A stretch of 36,841 nucleotides of DNA from JBFWIW01 sp050253535 (GTDB taxonomy: Bacteria > Bacillota > Clostridia > Oscillospirales > Oscillospiraceae): assembly GCA_050253535.1 (NCBI GenBank), contig JBFWIW010000026.1, forward strand, positions 1-36,841, given 5' to 3'. The translations under genes were made by a program, and so were the position numbers. The notes under the pieces are model-generated. The model saw only the letters and a list, made by a program, of their open reading frames with translations. It was not told the origin of the DNA and did not search any database. This document shows, in pieces, positions 1-7,510 of the stretch (positions are counted from its first letter, which is position 1; each line of letters begins with the position of its first letter).

Positions 1-33
1 GGGGGGTAAGCCACGACTCGGAGCAATATTATA

Positions 34-1944
34 TTAAGCTTTGTAAATATCGGCGAGCCATAGGAGAGAGCATTTGCGGAGAGTGCTGTCCAGCGGACGT
101 CCGGTGACGGAATCTGAACCGATCATGTCGTAATAGACTTTTTTCCCGTTCTCCCACTCCTCACGGCTGAGCTGGTGCCCCTTGGAGGGACCGTCCGGCA
201 TAGGCTCGAATATCCGCTTTGGAAGCGTGTCGTCCTTTTCTGGACGCATGCCCGCTAAATAGTTAAAGTAACGGAACATATTGATTTTCCTCTCGCCCGC
301 GAGCATGAGCTCGGCAAGGCCGACATCCACTCCCAGACCGTATTTAGCGAGAGGCTGGAGATCTTCCGGCCCATAAAGCTGCCATGAGGGGCCCCATGCG
401 AACTGGCAGAGAGACAGAACATCAATTAAAGAGTAAATCTGCTCGCCGATCATGACGAAGCGGATCTTTTCATCGTCGAGCTCGCAGGGATTGTCATAGC
501 CTTTCCATATGCCTATCATGGCTAGGCGGCGGCGTATTTCGCTGTCGGCCGGAGCCATGAGTACCGGGTCATGCTCGGCAGACATGTGGTCTGCCCCGTA
601 TGTGTTGACGGCATAGTGGACGGAAAGACTGTGCTTAAACTGGGGCATATGGGCGGGGAATTCCTGACCCTTAACGCCCATGAAGAGATCCTCTGCGCCA
701 AGAGATTTGGAGGCGCGCCAGCTGCCCTCCGCAAGAAGGTCGCCAAGCTTCGTGGAACGGGTTGCCATCTGCTCCATGATGGGAGTTAAGGCAGCGCCGT
801 TACCGAAGTTGAGTTTTATTCCGCCGGTCATCTCATCCGTGATGATACCCTTTTCATAGCACTCCATTGCGAAAGCGATGGTAGCGCCGGCGGATATCGT
901 GTCCATGCCGTACATATTTGAGAGCTGGTTCCCGACGGAGACGTCGGTCAGATCTGTAATACCGCAGTAGGAACCGAAGGTGCCTGCCGTCTCATATTCG
1001 GGACCGCCATACTCCGGGATAACACCTTTTTCGGGGACGGAGACCACGCGCTTACAGTGTATGGCACAGCCATAGCAGGTATCATGCTTCGTAAGAATGG
1101 TATCGGTCATCGTGAAACCGGTTATGTTGTGAGCGCCTTCGGGGAAATAACCTGTCTGCCAGTTGCGGGTTATCAGAAAACCGGCATTGTGGATGCTCTC
1201 AAGGTCCTTGTCGGTTCCATGCTGGCCGAGCAGAGTGATGCCGGCGTTCGCGGCAATTTTCTGTTTGACTTTGCCAAAATGATTCAAAAAACCTTCTCTG
1301 TCCGCGAGTGCTCTGGGCGGACATCTTTTAAGGGCTATCGCCTTCAGCTTTTTGGACCCCATTACGGCGCCCATGCCGTTTCTGCCGGCAGCGCGCGTGG
1401 CAAATGAAAGGACACAGGCAAAGCGGACAAGGTTTTCACCAGCAGGGCCGATTTCGGCGATCTCGAGTTTTTCTGTGCCGAGTTCTTCTTTAATCTTCTT
1501 CTCCGTGTCGAGGGTCGGGAGGCCCCAAACGTCTTTGGCGTCACGCAGCTCGGCGTGATCGTGGTCAACGTAGAGATAAACGGGCTTCTCGGAGGCGCCG
1601 CGGCAGAGGATGGAATCCCAGCCGTTCAGCCTTAGGTGGGCTGCGAAGTAGCCGCCCCCCTGCGCGTCGCCCAGACCTCCGGTGAGCGGGCTCTTCGCCG
1701 TAACGGTCAGGCGCGAGGAGCCGGCCATGGGCAGGCCGGAATATGCCGAGCAGGAGAAGGCGAGGAGCGCGTCGGGAGAAAAAGGTTCGATTTTCGGGTC
1801 CATGCCCTCGCGCATAATGAGATATGCTCCGAGAGCGGGGCCGCCGGGGTAGAGTCTGTAAGTCTCGCCGGGGATGACGACAGTCTTAATCTCACCGGTA
1901 GTAAGATTTACGTCTAGTACTCTGGCATCTGGATAGAACGACAT
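34..1944 (-). CDS. Aldehyde ferredoxin oxidoreductase (tungsten-pterin enzyme)
   Basis: A 636-residue cytoplasmic enzyme of the AOR family, which oxidises aldehydes to carboxylates with ferredoxin as acceptor, using a tungsten (or molybdenum) bis-pterin and one [4Fe-4S] cluster. Visible signatures are the N-terminal PGGPALGAYL segment (residues 33-42), the cluster cysteines C290, C293 and C297 in CYGCAIHC, a fourth cysteine at C513, and GPEYET (314-319). Length is normal for the family. The start is the ATG at 1944, preceded by AAGGAG with 6-7 nt spacing. The open frame runs on to 2085, but that part overlaps a structured leader RNA and has no family similarity. Which aldehyde is used cannot be told. 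The gene is divergent from a sugar-acid cluster and is preceded by a Moco/Tuco-type riboswitch, which fits cofactor-dependent control. Confidence 0.93.
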   Translation of the reverse strand: MSFYPDARVLDVNLTTGEIKTVVIPGETYRLYPGGPALGAYLIMREGMDPKIEPFSPDALLAFSCSAYSGLPMAGSSRLTVTAKSPLTGGLGDAQGGGYFAAHLRLNGWDSILCRGASEKPVYLYVDHDHAELRDAKDVWGLPTLDTEKKIKEELGTEKLEIAEIGPAGENLVRFACVLSFATRAAGRNGMGAVMGSKKLKAIALKRCPPRALADREGFLNHFGKVKQKIAANAGITLLGQHGTDKDLESIHNAGFLITRNWQTGYFPEGAHNITGFTMTDTILTKHDTCYGCAIHCKRVVSVPEKGVIPEYGGPEYETAGTFGSYCGITDLTDVSVGNQLSNMYGMDTISAGATIAFAMECYEKGIITDEMTGGIKLNFGNGAALTPIMEQMATRSTKLGDLLAEGSWRASKSLGAEDLFMGVKGQEFPAHMPQFKHSLSVHYAVNTYGADHMSAEHDPVLMAPADSEIRRRLAMIGIWKGYDNPCELDDEKIRFVMIGEQIYSLIDVLSLCQFAWGPSWQLYGPEDLQPLAKYGLGVDVGLAELMLAGERKINMFRYFNYLAGMRPEKDDTLPKRIFEPMPDGPSKGHQLSREEWENGKKVYYDMIGSDSVTGRPLDSTLRKCSLLWLADIYKA

Positions 1945-1995
1945 TAAAATTCTCCTTTTTATTCTCATTAAACTTACACAGCTGGCCTGAAAAAA

Positions 1996-2041
1996 AGGAT
2001 AACAAAACCCACCGATGCACATAAAAATGCAAAACGGTGGG
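1996..2041 (-). terminator. Terminator-like hairpin downstream of the riboswitch
   Basis: On the minus strand CCCACCG (2041-2035) can pair with CGGTGGG (2014-2008) across a 20-nt loop, followed by TTTTGTTATCC and a run of seven T. Its 5' arm touches the 3' strand of the aptamer's outer helix. It could be the expression platform of a transcription-terminating riboswitch. Only about two bases are shared between the two helices, so mutual exclusion is uncertain. Confidence 0.6.
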
Positions 2042-2127
2042 CTCCTTTGCAAAAGGCAGGCAAAACAGTTGCCTGTTTCACCCATTGGTCAGCCTCTCCC
2101 AATAGGAGAAGAAGACTCGGAGGCCTG
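2036..2127 (-). ncRNA. Moco/Tuco-type riboswitch aptamer in the AOR leader
   Basis: Read on the minus strand, the AOR leader contains the conserved blocks I recall for the molybdenum/tungsten cofactor RNA motif. They are CUCCGAG at the 5' side, GGCUGACC followed by GGGUGAAACAGGCAAC with a GCAA loop, GCCUGCC, and CAAAGGAGCC closing an outer helix with GGCCUCC. A terminator-like hairpin follows at once. The downstream gene is a tungsten-pterin enzyme, the expected kind of target. The assignment rests on remembered consensus blocks, not on a covariance search. Confidence 0.75.
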
Positions 2128-2241
2128 TTTACTTATATTATATTATAACATAATTAAATATTTTAAAAAGAATTTTTTTATATTAAGTTTCAGACAAAAT
2201 ATTCGTATTCTTTTTGTATAGTTTAACGAAGTCTATTTTTT

Positions 2242-2270
2242 TTGACAAAGCGTCATCAAATCTATAAAAT
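2242..2270 (+). promoter_or_regulatory. Sigma-A-type promoter (distal), facing the LarA-like gene
   Basis: TTGACA (2242-2247), a 17-bp spacer, then TAAAAT (2265-2270): a near-consensus promoter. Transcription would start near 2277 and give a leader of about 230 nt before the gene at 2507. Confidence 0.6.
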
Positions 2271-2443
2271 ATAGCCGTCAAAGGCTGATAAACGGCAGAA
2301 AAATGATTTCTTAAAAGAATGCTGCAAAGGGAACAACCGCCTCTTTTTGCTGCGCTGACTTTACGGGATAAGAGTACTCCGTCCGGAGGAAAGCCGACAC
2401 CATGACCATTGCCGACGTGATGGGTATGAACAGTAAAATATAA

Positions 2444-2482
2444 TTGTAAAGAGGTTTTCGAGCGGTTATACTATATTATAGT
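2444..2482 (+). promoter_or_regulatory. Proximal promoter with dyad over the -10/start region
   Basis: TTGTAA (2444-2449), a 17-bp spacer and TATACT (2467-2472). An inverted repeat ACTATA-T-TATAGT lies at about 2470-2482 over the -10 and start point, a possible operator. The leader to the ATG at 2507 would be about 28 nt and carries AAGGAG. Confidence 0.5.
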
Positions 2483-2506
2483 AATTCTTTATTAAGGAGC
2501 GTTAGT

Positions 2507-3889
2507 ATGCAAACTGTACATAATCCTTTCGGGGGGGCATTTGCCGACTTGAAATTCCCGGATAAGGTAGATGTTATATCAATGAATCCGGCTCCGGCGA
2601 TAAAAAACCCAAAAACCGCGATTAGCAACGCTCTGGAATTTCCTATAGGAACGCCGAGCCTAAGGGAAATAGCGCTTTCTAAAAAATTTCAGAAAAATAA
2701 CGCTACTTGCACAATACTTGTTAGCGACAATACCCGCCCTGTTCCGTATGTCGGCGATCAGGGGATACTCCTTCCGGCAATAGAGGTGCTTCTTGCGTGC
2801 GGCTATAAGGCGGAGGAGATACTTATATTAATTGCGACCGGCACGCACCGCCCTATGTCTGACGAAGAGATAGCCGTCATGATTGACAGGCGCGTTCTCA
2901 AAATGGGCATAAAGGTTGTAAACCATGACTCGACGGATGAAAAGACGCTCAGAAATATAGGCAGCACAAAGCGTGGGACGCCGATGATGCTGGATACGCG
3001 CTACCTTGATGCTGACCTGAAAATAGGCACAGGCCTTGTCGAGAGCCATTTTATGGCGGGAGCGTCGGGGGGCAGAAAGTCCATATGTCCCGGCATAATC
3101 GGCAAGCAGAGTACCTTCATTTTCCATGGCCCTGATTTTATGGTGCATGAAAAGGCTACCGATCTCGTACTTGAGGGGAACCCCGTACACGAGGAGAGCC
3201 TTGAAATAGCAAAGGCCGCGACGATGGATTTCTGTATGAACGTGACTGTCGATCACGCATTCAGGCCAACGGGTATATTCTTTGGCGAACTTGAAAAAGC
3301 TCACCTTGCAGCCGTCGAGTTTTTAAAGCAGTCGGTGAATGTCCCGGTAGAGCACAGGGCGGACGTCGTCATAACGCACGCTGGTTTTGTCGGTATAAAC
3401 CACTATCAGGCGGGGAAATGCGCGGTAACCGCCTTGCGTGTTCTGCGGCGAGGCGGCTTTCTGGTCATAATCGCCGACATGACGGATGAAAAAGCGGTTA
3501 TAGGCGGCCTCACATACCGTGCTAATCTGTCGCTGTTAAAACTTATCGGGAGTGAAAACTATCTGAAGCTTATCCGTTCACCGGACTGGACGTTTATTCC
3601 GGATCAGTGGCAGGTTCAGGAATGGGGCAAGGTCTTTGCCCATATACCTATGGACCATATGATAATGTACTCTCCGCGTATAGACAAGTTCTGGTGGCCG
3701 GAACTTCCCGGTATAAACGGTCAAGATATTATGAAATCTGACGGGGCTCTTTCTCATGACTGTTATACGCGTTTTATTAAGGAAGCCATATCTTATATCT
3801 CTGAAAAAACCGAGCGCAGCGCAGATGACCTTGATATCGCTTATATAGCGGATGGACCATACGCAGTGCCGCGCATTATGGGTGAATAA
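2507..3889 (+). CDS. LarA-family nickel-dependent 2-hydroxyacid racemase/epimerase (DUF2088)
   Basis: A 460-residue LarA-family protein. LarA uses a lysine-bound nickel pincer nucleotide to racemise lactate. Homologues act on other 2-hydroxyacids, including malate, phenyllactate and D-gluconate (C2 epimerase). The key residues are present: SDNTRP with D74 and R77, TGTHR with H114, H181, and SGGRK with the cofactor-anchoring K191. They match LarA D72/R75/H108/H174/K184 in order and spacing. The start is the ATG at 2507 with AAGGAG about 9 nt upstream. The cofactor-synthesis genes larB, larC and larE are not in the window, so the pincer must be made from elsewhere. The neighbours (sugar kinase, lactonase, dehydrogenase) favour a sugar-acid substrate over lactate; that is inference. 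Confidence 0.88.
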   Translation: MQTVHNPFGGAFADLKFPDKVDVISMNPAPAIKNPKTAISNALEFPIGTPSLREIALSKKFQKNNATCTILVSDNTRPVPYVGDQGILLPAIEVLLACGYKAEEILILIATGTHRPMSDEEIAVMIDRRVLKMGIKVVNHDSTDEKTLRNIGSTKRGTPMMLDTRYLDADLKIGTGLVESHFMAGASGGRKSICPGIIGKQSTFIFHGPDFMVHEKATDLVLEGNPVHEESLEIAKAATMDFCMNVTVDHAFRPTGIFFGELEKAHLAAVEFLKQSVNVPVEHRADVVITHAGFVGINHYQAGKCAVTALRVLRRGGFLVIIADMTDEKAVIGGLTYRANLSLLKLIGSENYLKLIRSPDWTFIPDQWQVQEWGKVFAHIPMDHMIMYSPRIDKFWWPELPGINGQDIMKSDGALSHDCYTRFIKEAISYISEKTERSADDLDIAYIADGPYAVPRIMGE

Positions 3890-3913
3890 ATCATTTTTTG
3901 AAAGGGAGATAAC

Positions 3914-4816
3914 ATGAAAATATTGTGTTTCGGTTCGATGAACATAGATAAGGTCTATCAGGTGGACAGCATTGTGAAAGAAGGAGAGACGATACTTTCG
4001 CATGGGTATGGCGTTTTCCCCGGCGGCAAAGGCCTGAACCAGTCGATTGCTGCGGCTAAGGCGGGAGCGGAGTGTTACCATGCCGGAGCGGTGGGCATCG
4101 ACGGCGATATACTCCTGGATGTTTTGCAGGAAGCCGGCGTGCATACGGAATTTATCGAGAAGATGGAAGACTGCCCGAGCGGCCACACCATTATCCAGGT
4201 TGATAAAAACGGACAGAACTGCATCATAGTAGACGGCGGCGCAAACCATAGAATCAAAAACGAGACTGTGGACAGGGTTTTGAAGAACTTTTCTTCAAAT
4301 GACGCGCTGCTCCTTCAGAACGAACTCGGAAACGTCGGATATGTTATGGAAAAAGCGGGAAAAAAGGGGCTTAAAGTGTACTTTAACCCGTCGCCTGTTA
4401 CGGACTCGATTAGGGAATATCCGCTTCGATTTGTGGACATGTTCCTTATAAACGAAATAGAGGGCGGTTATCTGACAGGCGAGACTACACCCAAAAAGAT
4501 ACTCGAGTCGATGCACAGAAAATATCCGAAGGCTAAAATACTTCTCACTCTCGGAAAAAAGGGAAGCTGTTATACTGACGGTGAGGGCATAATAACCATC
4601 GAGAGCTTTGAAGTAAAAGTAAAGGATACTACCGCTGCGGGCGATACCTTTACCGGTTATTTAATTGCGGGGATTGCAGCGGGTAAGAGCATGGCTGAAA
4701 ATATGAGGATAGCAACGGCAGCTTCTGCCATCGCCGTATCGAGAAAGGGAGCCGCAAGCTCCGTTCCGCACATGGCGGAGGTTAAAAATTTTATCAAAGA
4801 GAGAGAAGGAAACTGA
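3914..4816 (+). CDS. PfkB/ribokinase-family carbohydrate kinase
   Basis: A 300-residue kinase of the ribokinase (PfkB) family, which transfers phosphate from ATP to a sugar or sugar-acid hydroxyl. It has the N-terminal family signature PGGKGLNQSIAAAKAG (residues 36-51) and the C-terminal signature DTTAAGDTF (238-246), where D244 is the expected catalytic base and AAGD forms the anion hole. Length is typical. It starts 24 bp after the LarA-like gene with GGGAG before the ATG, so the two are probably co-transcribed. The GGKGxNQ pattern is ribokinase-like, but this family's substrate cannot be read from motifs. 2-keto-3-deoxy sugar acids and pentoses are both possible. Confidence 0.9.
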   Translation: MKILCFGSMNIDKVYQVDSIVKEGETILSHGYGVFPGGKGLNQSIAAAKAGAECYHAGAVGIDGDILLDVLQEAGVHTEFIEKMEDCPSGHTIIQVDKNGQNCIIVDGGANHRIKNETVDRVLKNFSSNDALLLQNELGNVGYVMEKAGKKGLKVYFNPSPVTDSIREYPLRFVDMFLINEIEGGYLTGETTPKKILESMHRKYPKAKILLTLGKKGSCYTDGEGIITIESFEVKVKDTTAAGDTFTGYLIAGIAAGKSMAENMRIATAASAIAVSRKGAASSVPHMAEVKNFIKEREGN

Positions 4817-4818
4817 AC

Positions 4819-5397
4819 TTGAAAGAGCATATAGAGAGAAACGCGGCATGGGAGCTTCTGCGCAAGTACAATAAGGACCATTTTCATCTGATTCACGCAC
4901 TCACGGTGGAGGGAGTAATGAGATGGTACGCGGACGACCTGGGCTTTGGGGAGGATAAGGAATATTGGGGTATAGTCGGCCTTTTGCACGACATCGATTT
5001 TGAAATGTTCCCTGAGGAGCACTGCCTGAAGGCGCCCGAACTCCTTAAAGAAGCGGGCGTCGGCGACGACGCCATACGCGCCGTCTGCTCGCATGGATGG
5101 GGTATTACTGTAGACACGGAACCGGAGCACGAGATGGAAAAAGTCTTGTTCGCAACAGATGAGCTCACCGGTCTCATAGGCGCGGCAGCGCGCATGAGGC
5201 CATCTAAGAGCGTCATGGACATGGAAATTTCTAGCCTTAAAAAGAAATTTAAGGACAAGAAATTTGCGGCGGGCTGTTCGCGTGACGTCATTAAAAAGGG
5301 TGCGGAGATGCTTGGCTGGGAGCTTGACACGCTCTTTGAGAAAACAATCGAGGCCATGCGTTCCTGTGAGGCTGAAATAAACGCCGAAAAGCTCTGA
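4819..5397 (+). CDS. HD-domain protein (predicted phosphohydrolase)
   Basis: A 192-residue protein built around one HD domain, a metal-dependent phosphohydrolase fold. The metal-binding pattern is complete: H26, H57-D58 in LLHDID, H92 and D114. It begins at a TTG (4819) two bases after the kinase stop, with AAGGA about 8 nt upstream, so it is almost certainly translated from the same message. The substrate is unknown. Stand-alone HD proteins of this size include nucleotidases and phosphatases, and a phosphorylated sugar intermediate from the neighbouring kinase is conceivable but unsupported. Confidence 0.82.
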   Translation: MKEHIERNAAWELLRKYNKDHFHLIHALTVEGVMRWYADDLGFGEDKEYWGIVGLLHDIDFEMFPEEHCLKAPELLKEAGVGDDAIRAVCSHGWGITVDTEPEHEMEKVLFATDELTGLIGAAARMRPSKSVMDMEISSLKKKFKDKKFAAGCSRDVIKKGAEMLGWELDTLFEKTIEAMRSCEAEINAEKL

Positions 5398-5476
5398 AAA
5401 ATTTAAATTTTGCTATATTAATTGGTATGACCTATGATATAATTTTAATGGTGTAAAAGTAATCGGAGGGAGTGTT

Positions 5477-6337
5477 ATGAAAAAAGCAAGACTTCTTTTA
5501 GATACTAAAAGCAATCTCGGGGAGGGCTCGTGGTTTGACTGGCGCACAGATGAACTCATCTGGCTGGACGTTTTTCATGGGCTTGTTCACAAGACAGCTG
5601 TTAAGACCATGGAGAACAAAACATGGGAAGTGCCGGGTATAATCACCACAATAGTTCCGGATGAGCGCGGCGGATATGTAGCCTCAATGAAGGACGGCGT
5701 ATATACGCTTGACGGCGATTTCAGACAGACGGGCAAGCTGCCTGAGCCTGAGATTGATTACGGAGCTCTGCGGTATAACGACGGGAAATGCGATCCACAG
5801 GGCCGTTTCTGGGTAGGCACAATGGCGTGGGATGAGACGCCCGGTTTAGGCTCGCTGTACTGCCTGGACGGAAAACGCTGGCGAAAAGTATTCGGTGAAA
5901 CAGACATATCAAACGGGATAGTCTGGAATCGAGCCGGCAATACGATGTACTACACCGATTCGCGGCAGGGGAATATTTACGCCTACGACTTTGCGCCTGA
6001 CGGCTATGTCTCGGGCGAGAGAGTCCTGTACCATACGGACATAGGCATAACGGATGGTATGACAATAGACGAGAACGACGACATATGGAGTGCTATCTGG
6101 GGCGGCGGAAAGGTTGTCTGTGTTGATCACTTAACAGGAGAGATCAGGGAAGAGATATTTGTGGATGCGCCGCATGCCGCTTCGGTCGCAATCGGGCGCG
6201 GTATGCTGTATATTACAACGGCGCGTCACCTCGTGTCGGAGGGGAAATTGAGGGAGTTCCCGCTTTCCGGCGGGCTCTTCGGGATAGAGGTCGGCGTTAC
6301 GGGTATAGAACAGAATAGATTCAGATCTGCAAAATAA
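5477..6337 (+). CDS. SMP-30/gluconolactonase-family lactonase
   Basis: A 286-residue six-bladed beta-propeller of the SMP-30/gluconolactonase/LRE family, which hydrolyses aldonolactones to aldonates with a divalent metal. The expected metal and substrate residues are in place: E16 in NLGEGSWFD, N101 in RYNDGKCDP, N146 in ISNGIVW, and D193 in ITDGMTID. The RYNDGK and GRFWVGTM blocks are diagnostic. The ATG at 5477 follows GGAGGG at good spacing. It lies 79 bp after the HD gene; a TATAAT at 5438-5443 in that gap could be a -10 element, but I see no good -35. It would produce a 2-hydroxyacid that the LarA-like enzyme could epimerise. Confidence 0.92.
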   Translation: MKKARLLLDTKSNLGEGSWFDWRTDELIWLDVFHGLVHKTAVKTMENKTWEVPGIITTIVPDERGGYVASMKDGVYTLDGDFRQTGKLPEPEIDYGALRYNDGKCDPQGRFWVGTMAWDETPGLGSLYCLDGKRWRKVFGETDISNGIVWNRAGNTMYYTDSRQGNIYAYDFAPDGYVSGERVLYHTDIGITDGMTIDENDDIWSAIWGGGKVVCVDHLTGEIREEIFVDAPHAASVAIGRGMLYITTARHLVSEGKLREFPLSGGLFGIEVGVTGIEQNRFRSAK

Positions 6338-6364
6338 AAATGAATATTTGAGGAGGAGATCATT

Positions 6365-7399
6365 GTGAGAGCATTGGTAAAGTATGCCCATGGCGTAGGT
6401 AATATGGAAATAAGGGACGTCCCTATACCGACCATAGCCGAGGATGAGGTCCTTGTTAAGGTAAAATGCGTCGGTGTCTGCGGGACTGATATCAAGGTCT
6501 ATGACGACGAGTTTGTGAACTTCCCTCCGGTCATCGTCGGACATGAATTCGGAGGAGAGATCGTCGAGACGGGTTCAGCGGTCACGGATTATAAAAAGGG
6601 CGACAGGGTGGTCTCCGAGCAGCATTTTGGCGCTTGCGGCAAATGCGAATACTGTCTTACCGGAAAGCGGCATTTCTGCCCCAGCAAAAAGTCACCCGGT
6701 TACATATCGGACGGCGCATACGCTGATTTTATTGCCGTCAAAGAGAACCTCCTTCACAGGATACCGGAAAAACTCACTTATGAAGAAGCGGCGCTCCTGG
6801 AGCCCATGGGTATCGCGGCGCACGCGCTTTTTGAGAAGTGCCGCATAAATCCGCAGGATAAGGTCGTCATCCTTGGCTGCGGCCCGATTGCAATAATGGC
6901 GCTTCAGATAGTGAGGGCCATAGGCGCCGAGAGCGTTATTATGACCTGCATGGACGTGGACGAGGCCGTCCGCCGTCCGCTCGCTCTCTCCCTTGGCGCT
7001 GACGATGTCATAAACGTCCAGCACCGCGACGCAATAAAAGAAGTCCATGAGATATACGGCGGCGGAGCAGACGTGGTCGTGGACCTTGCGGGCGCGCCGG
7101 CTGCAATAAACAGCGGCTTCAAAATGCTCAGGAAGGACGGCAGCTTCTGCGCCATCGGCCTGCCGCACGGCGACATCCCGATTCCGTGGCAGTCGCTGGT
7201 CATGGGCGCTTTCAACGTATATTTCAGCTTCTCTTCAGGCTACAAGACGTGGGAGCGCTGCCTCTCCATGATCGCGCAGGGAAAGATAAAGCTCGACGCG
7301 TATACGCAGAGTGTTTATCCGCTGGAGGACTGGTATACGGCGCTCGAGGACGCAAGGAAAGGCAAGGTTTTAAAGGCCATTATCCGGGTCAGCGAATAA
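6365..7399 (+). CDS. Zinc-dependent alcohol dehydrogenase (sorbitol/threonine dehydrogenase type)
   Basis: A 344-residue medium-chain dehydrogenase that oxidises a polyol or sugar hydroxyl with NAD(P). Catalytic zinc ligands are C39, H60-E61 in GHEF and E146 in LLEPMG. The structural zinc loop has C91, C94, C97 and C105. The Rossmann motif is GCGPIA (171-176). The start is GTG at 6365 with AGGAGG upstream, 27 bp after the lactonase gene. Probable role: the oxidation that feeds the lactonase, or oxidation of a sugar-acid hydroxyl. Closest families are L-iditol 2-dehydrogenase and L-threonine 3-dehydrogenase, and the motifs do not decide between them. It ends the cluster; a hairpin follows at 7414-7439. 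Confidence 0.92.
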   Translation: MRALVKYAHGVGNMEIRDVPIPTIAEDEVLVKVKCVGVCGTDIKVYDDEFVNFPPVIVGHEFGGEIVETGSAVTDYKKGDRVVSEQHFGACGKCEYCLTGKRHFCPSKKSPGYISDGAYADFIAVKENLLHRIPEKLTYEEAALLEPMGIAAHALFEKCRINPQDKVVILGCGPIAIMALQIVRAIGAESVIMTCMDVDEAVRRPLALSLGADDVINVQHRDAIKEVHEIYGGGADVVVDLAGAPAAINSGFKMLRKDGSFCAIGLPHGDIPIPWQSLVMGAFNVYFSFSSGYKTWERCLSMIAQGKIKLDAYTQSVYPLEDWYTALEDARKGKVLKAIIRVSE

Positions 7400-7413
7400 A
7401 TAATAAGCGATGC

Positions 7414-7450
7414 GGTGCGGGGGCGTGAGCTCCCGTACCATTTAATATTC
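7414..7450 (+). terminator. Candidate terminator after the sugar-acid cluster
   Basis: GGTGCGGG pairs with CCCGTACC (one G-U pair) around a GC/GTGA/GC top, 7414-7439, followed by ATTTAATATTC. The T tract is weak. Confidence 0.5.
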
Positions 7451-7461
7451 AAAAAAAACGC

Positions 7462-7492
7462 TTGACTCTGACGCCGCGTCATAGTGTAAAGT
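7462..7492 (+). promoter_or_regulatory. MerR-type promoter/operator of the TipA-like regulator gene
   Basis: TTGACT (7462-7467) and TAAAGT (7487-7492) are separated by 19 bp, the over-long spacer typical of MerR-activated promoters. The spacer holds an inverted repeat, ACTCTGACGC - C - GCGTCATAGT (7465-7485), with one mismatch in ten pairs. It sits 18 bp upstream of the regulator's own start, so autoregulation is likely. Confidence 0.85.
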
Positions 7493-7510
7493 GAAAATCG
7501 GGGTGAGGAC

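Larger units (their letters stand above)
2131..2506 (+). other. Intergenic region upstream of the LarA-like cluster
   Basis: An AT-rich stretch (2131-2290) is followed by a more balanced stretch (2290-2440) and a second AT-rich stretch. It holds two sigma-A-like promoters facing the LarA-like gene, listed separately. Between them I see only short open frames, the longest 28 codons at 2319-2405, and a small CTCC/GGAG hairpin near 2377-2389. I could not match the middle part to any riboswitch consensus I know. Confidence 0.5.

Noticed and set aside
1945..2085. 47-codon extension of the AOR frame
   Set aside because: It covers the ribosome site, terminator hairpin and part of the riboswitch; the AOR family starts at MSFYPDARVLDV.
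2319..2405. 28-codon open frame in the LarA-cluster leader
   Set aside because: There is no convincing ribosome site, it is short, and no family is known; kept only as part of the unexplained leader.
3578..4249. 223-codon minus-strand frame opposite the LarA-like and kinase genes
   Set aside because: It is antisense to two genes with intact catalytic motifs and has no recognisable domain.
5397..5476. Terminator or full promoter between the HD and lactonase genes
   Set aside because: AAAATTTAAATTTT is only an AT palindrome, and TATAAT at 5438 has no -35 at usable spacing.
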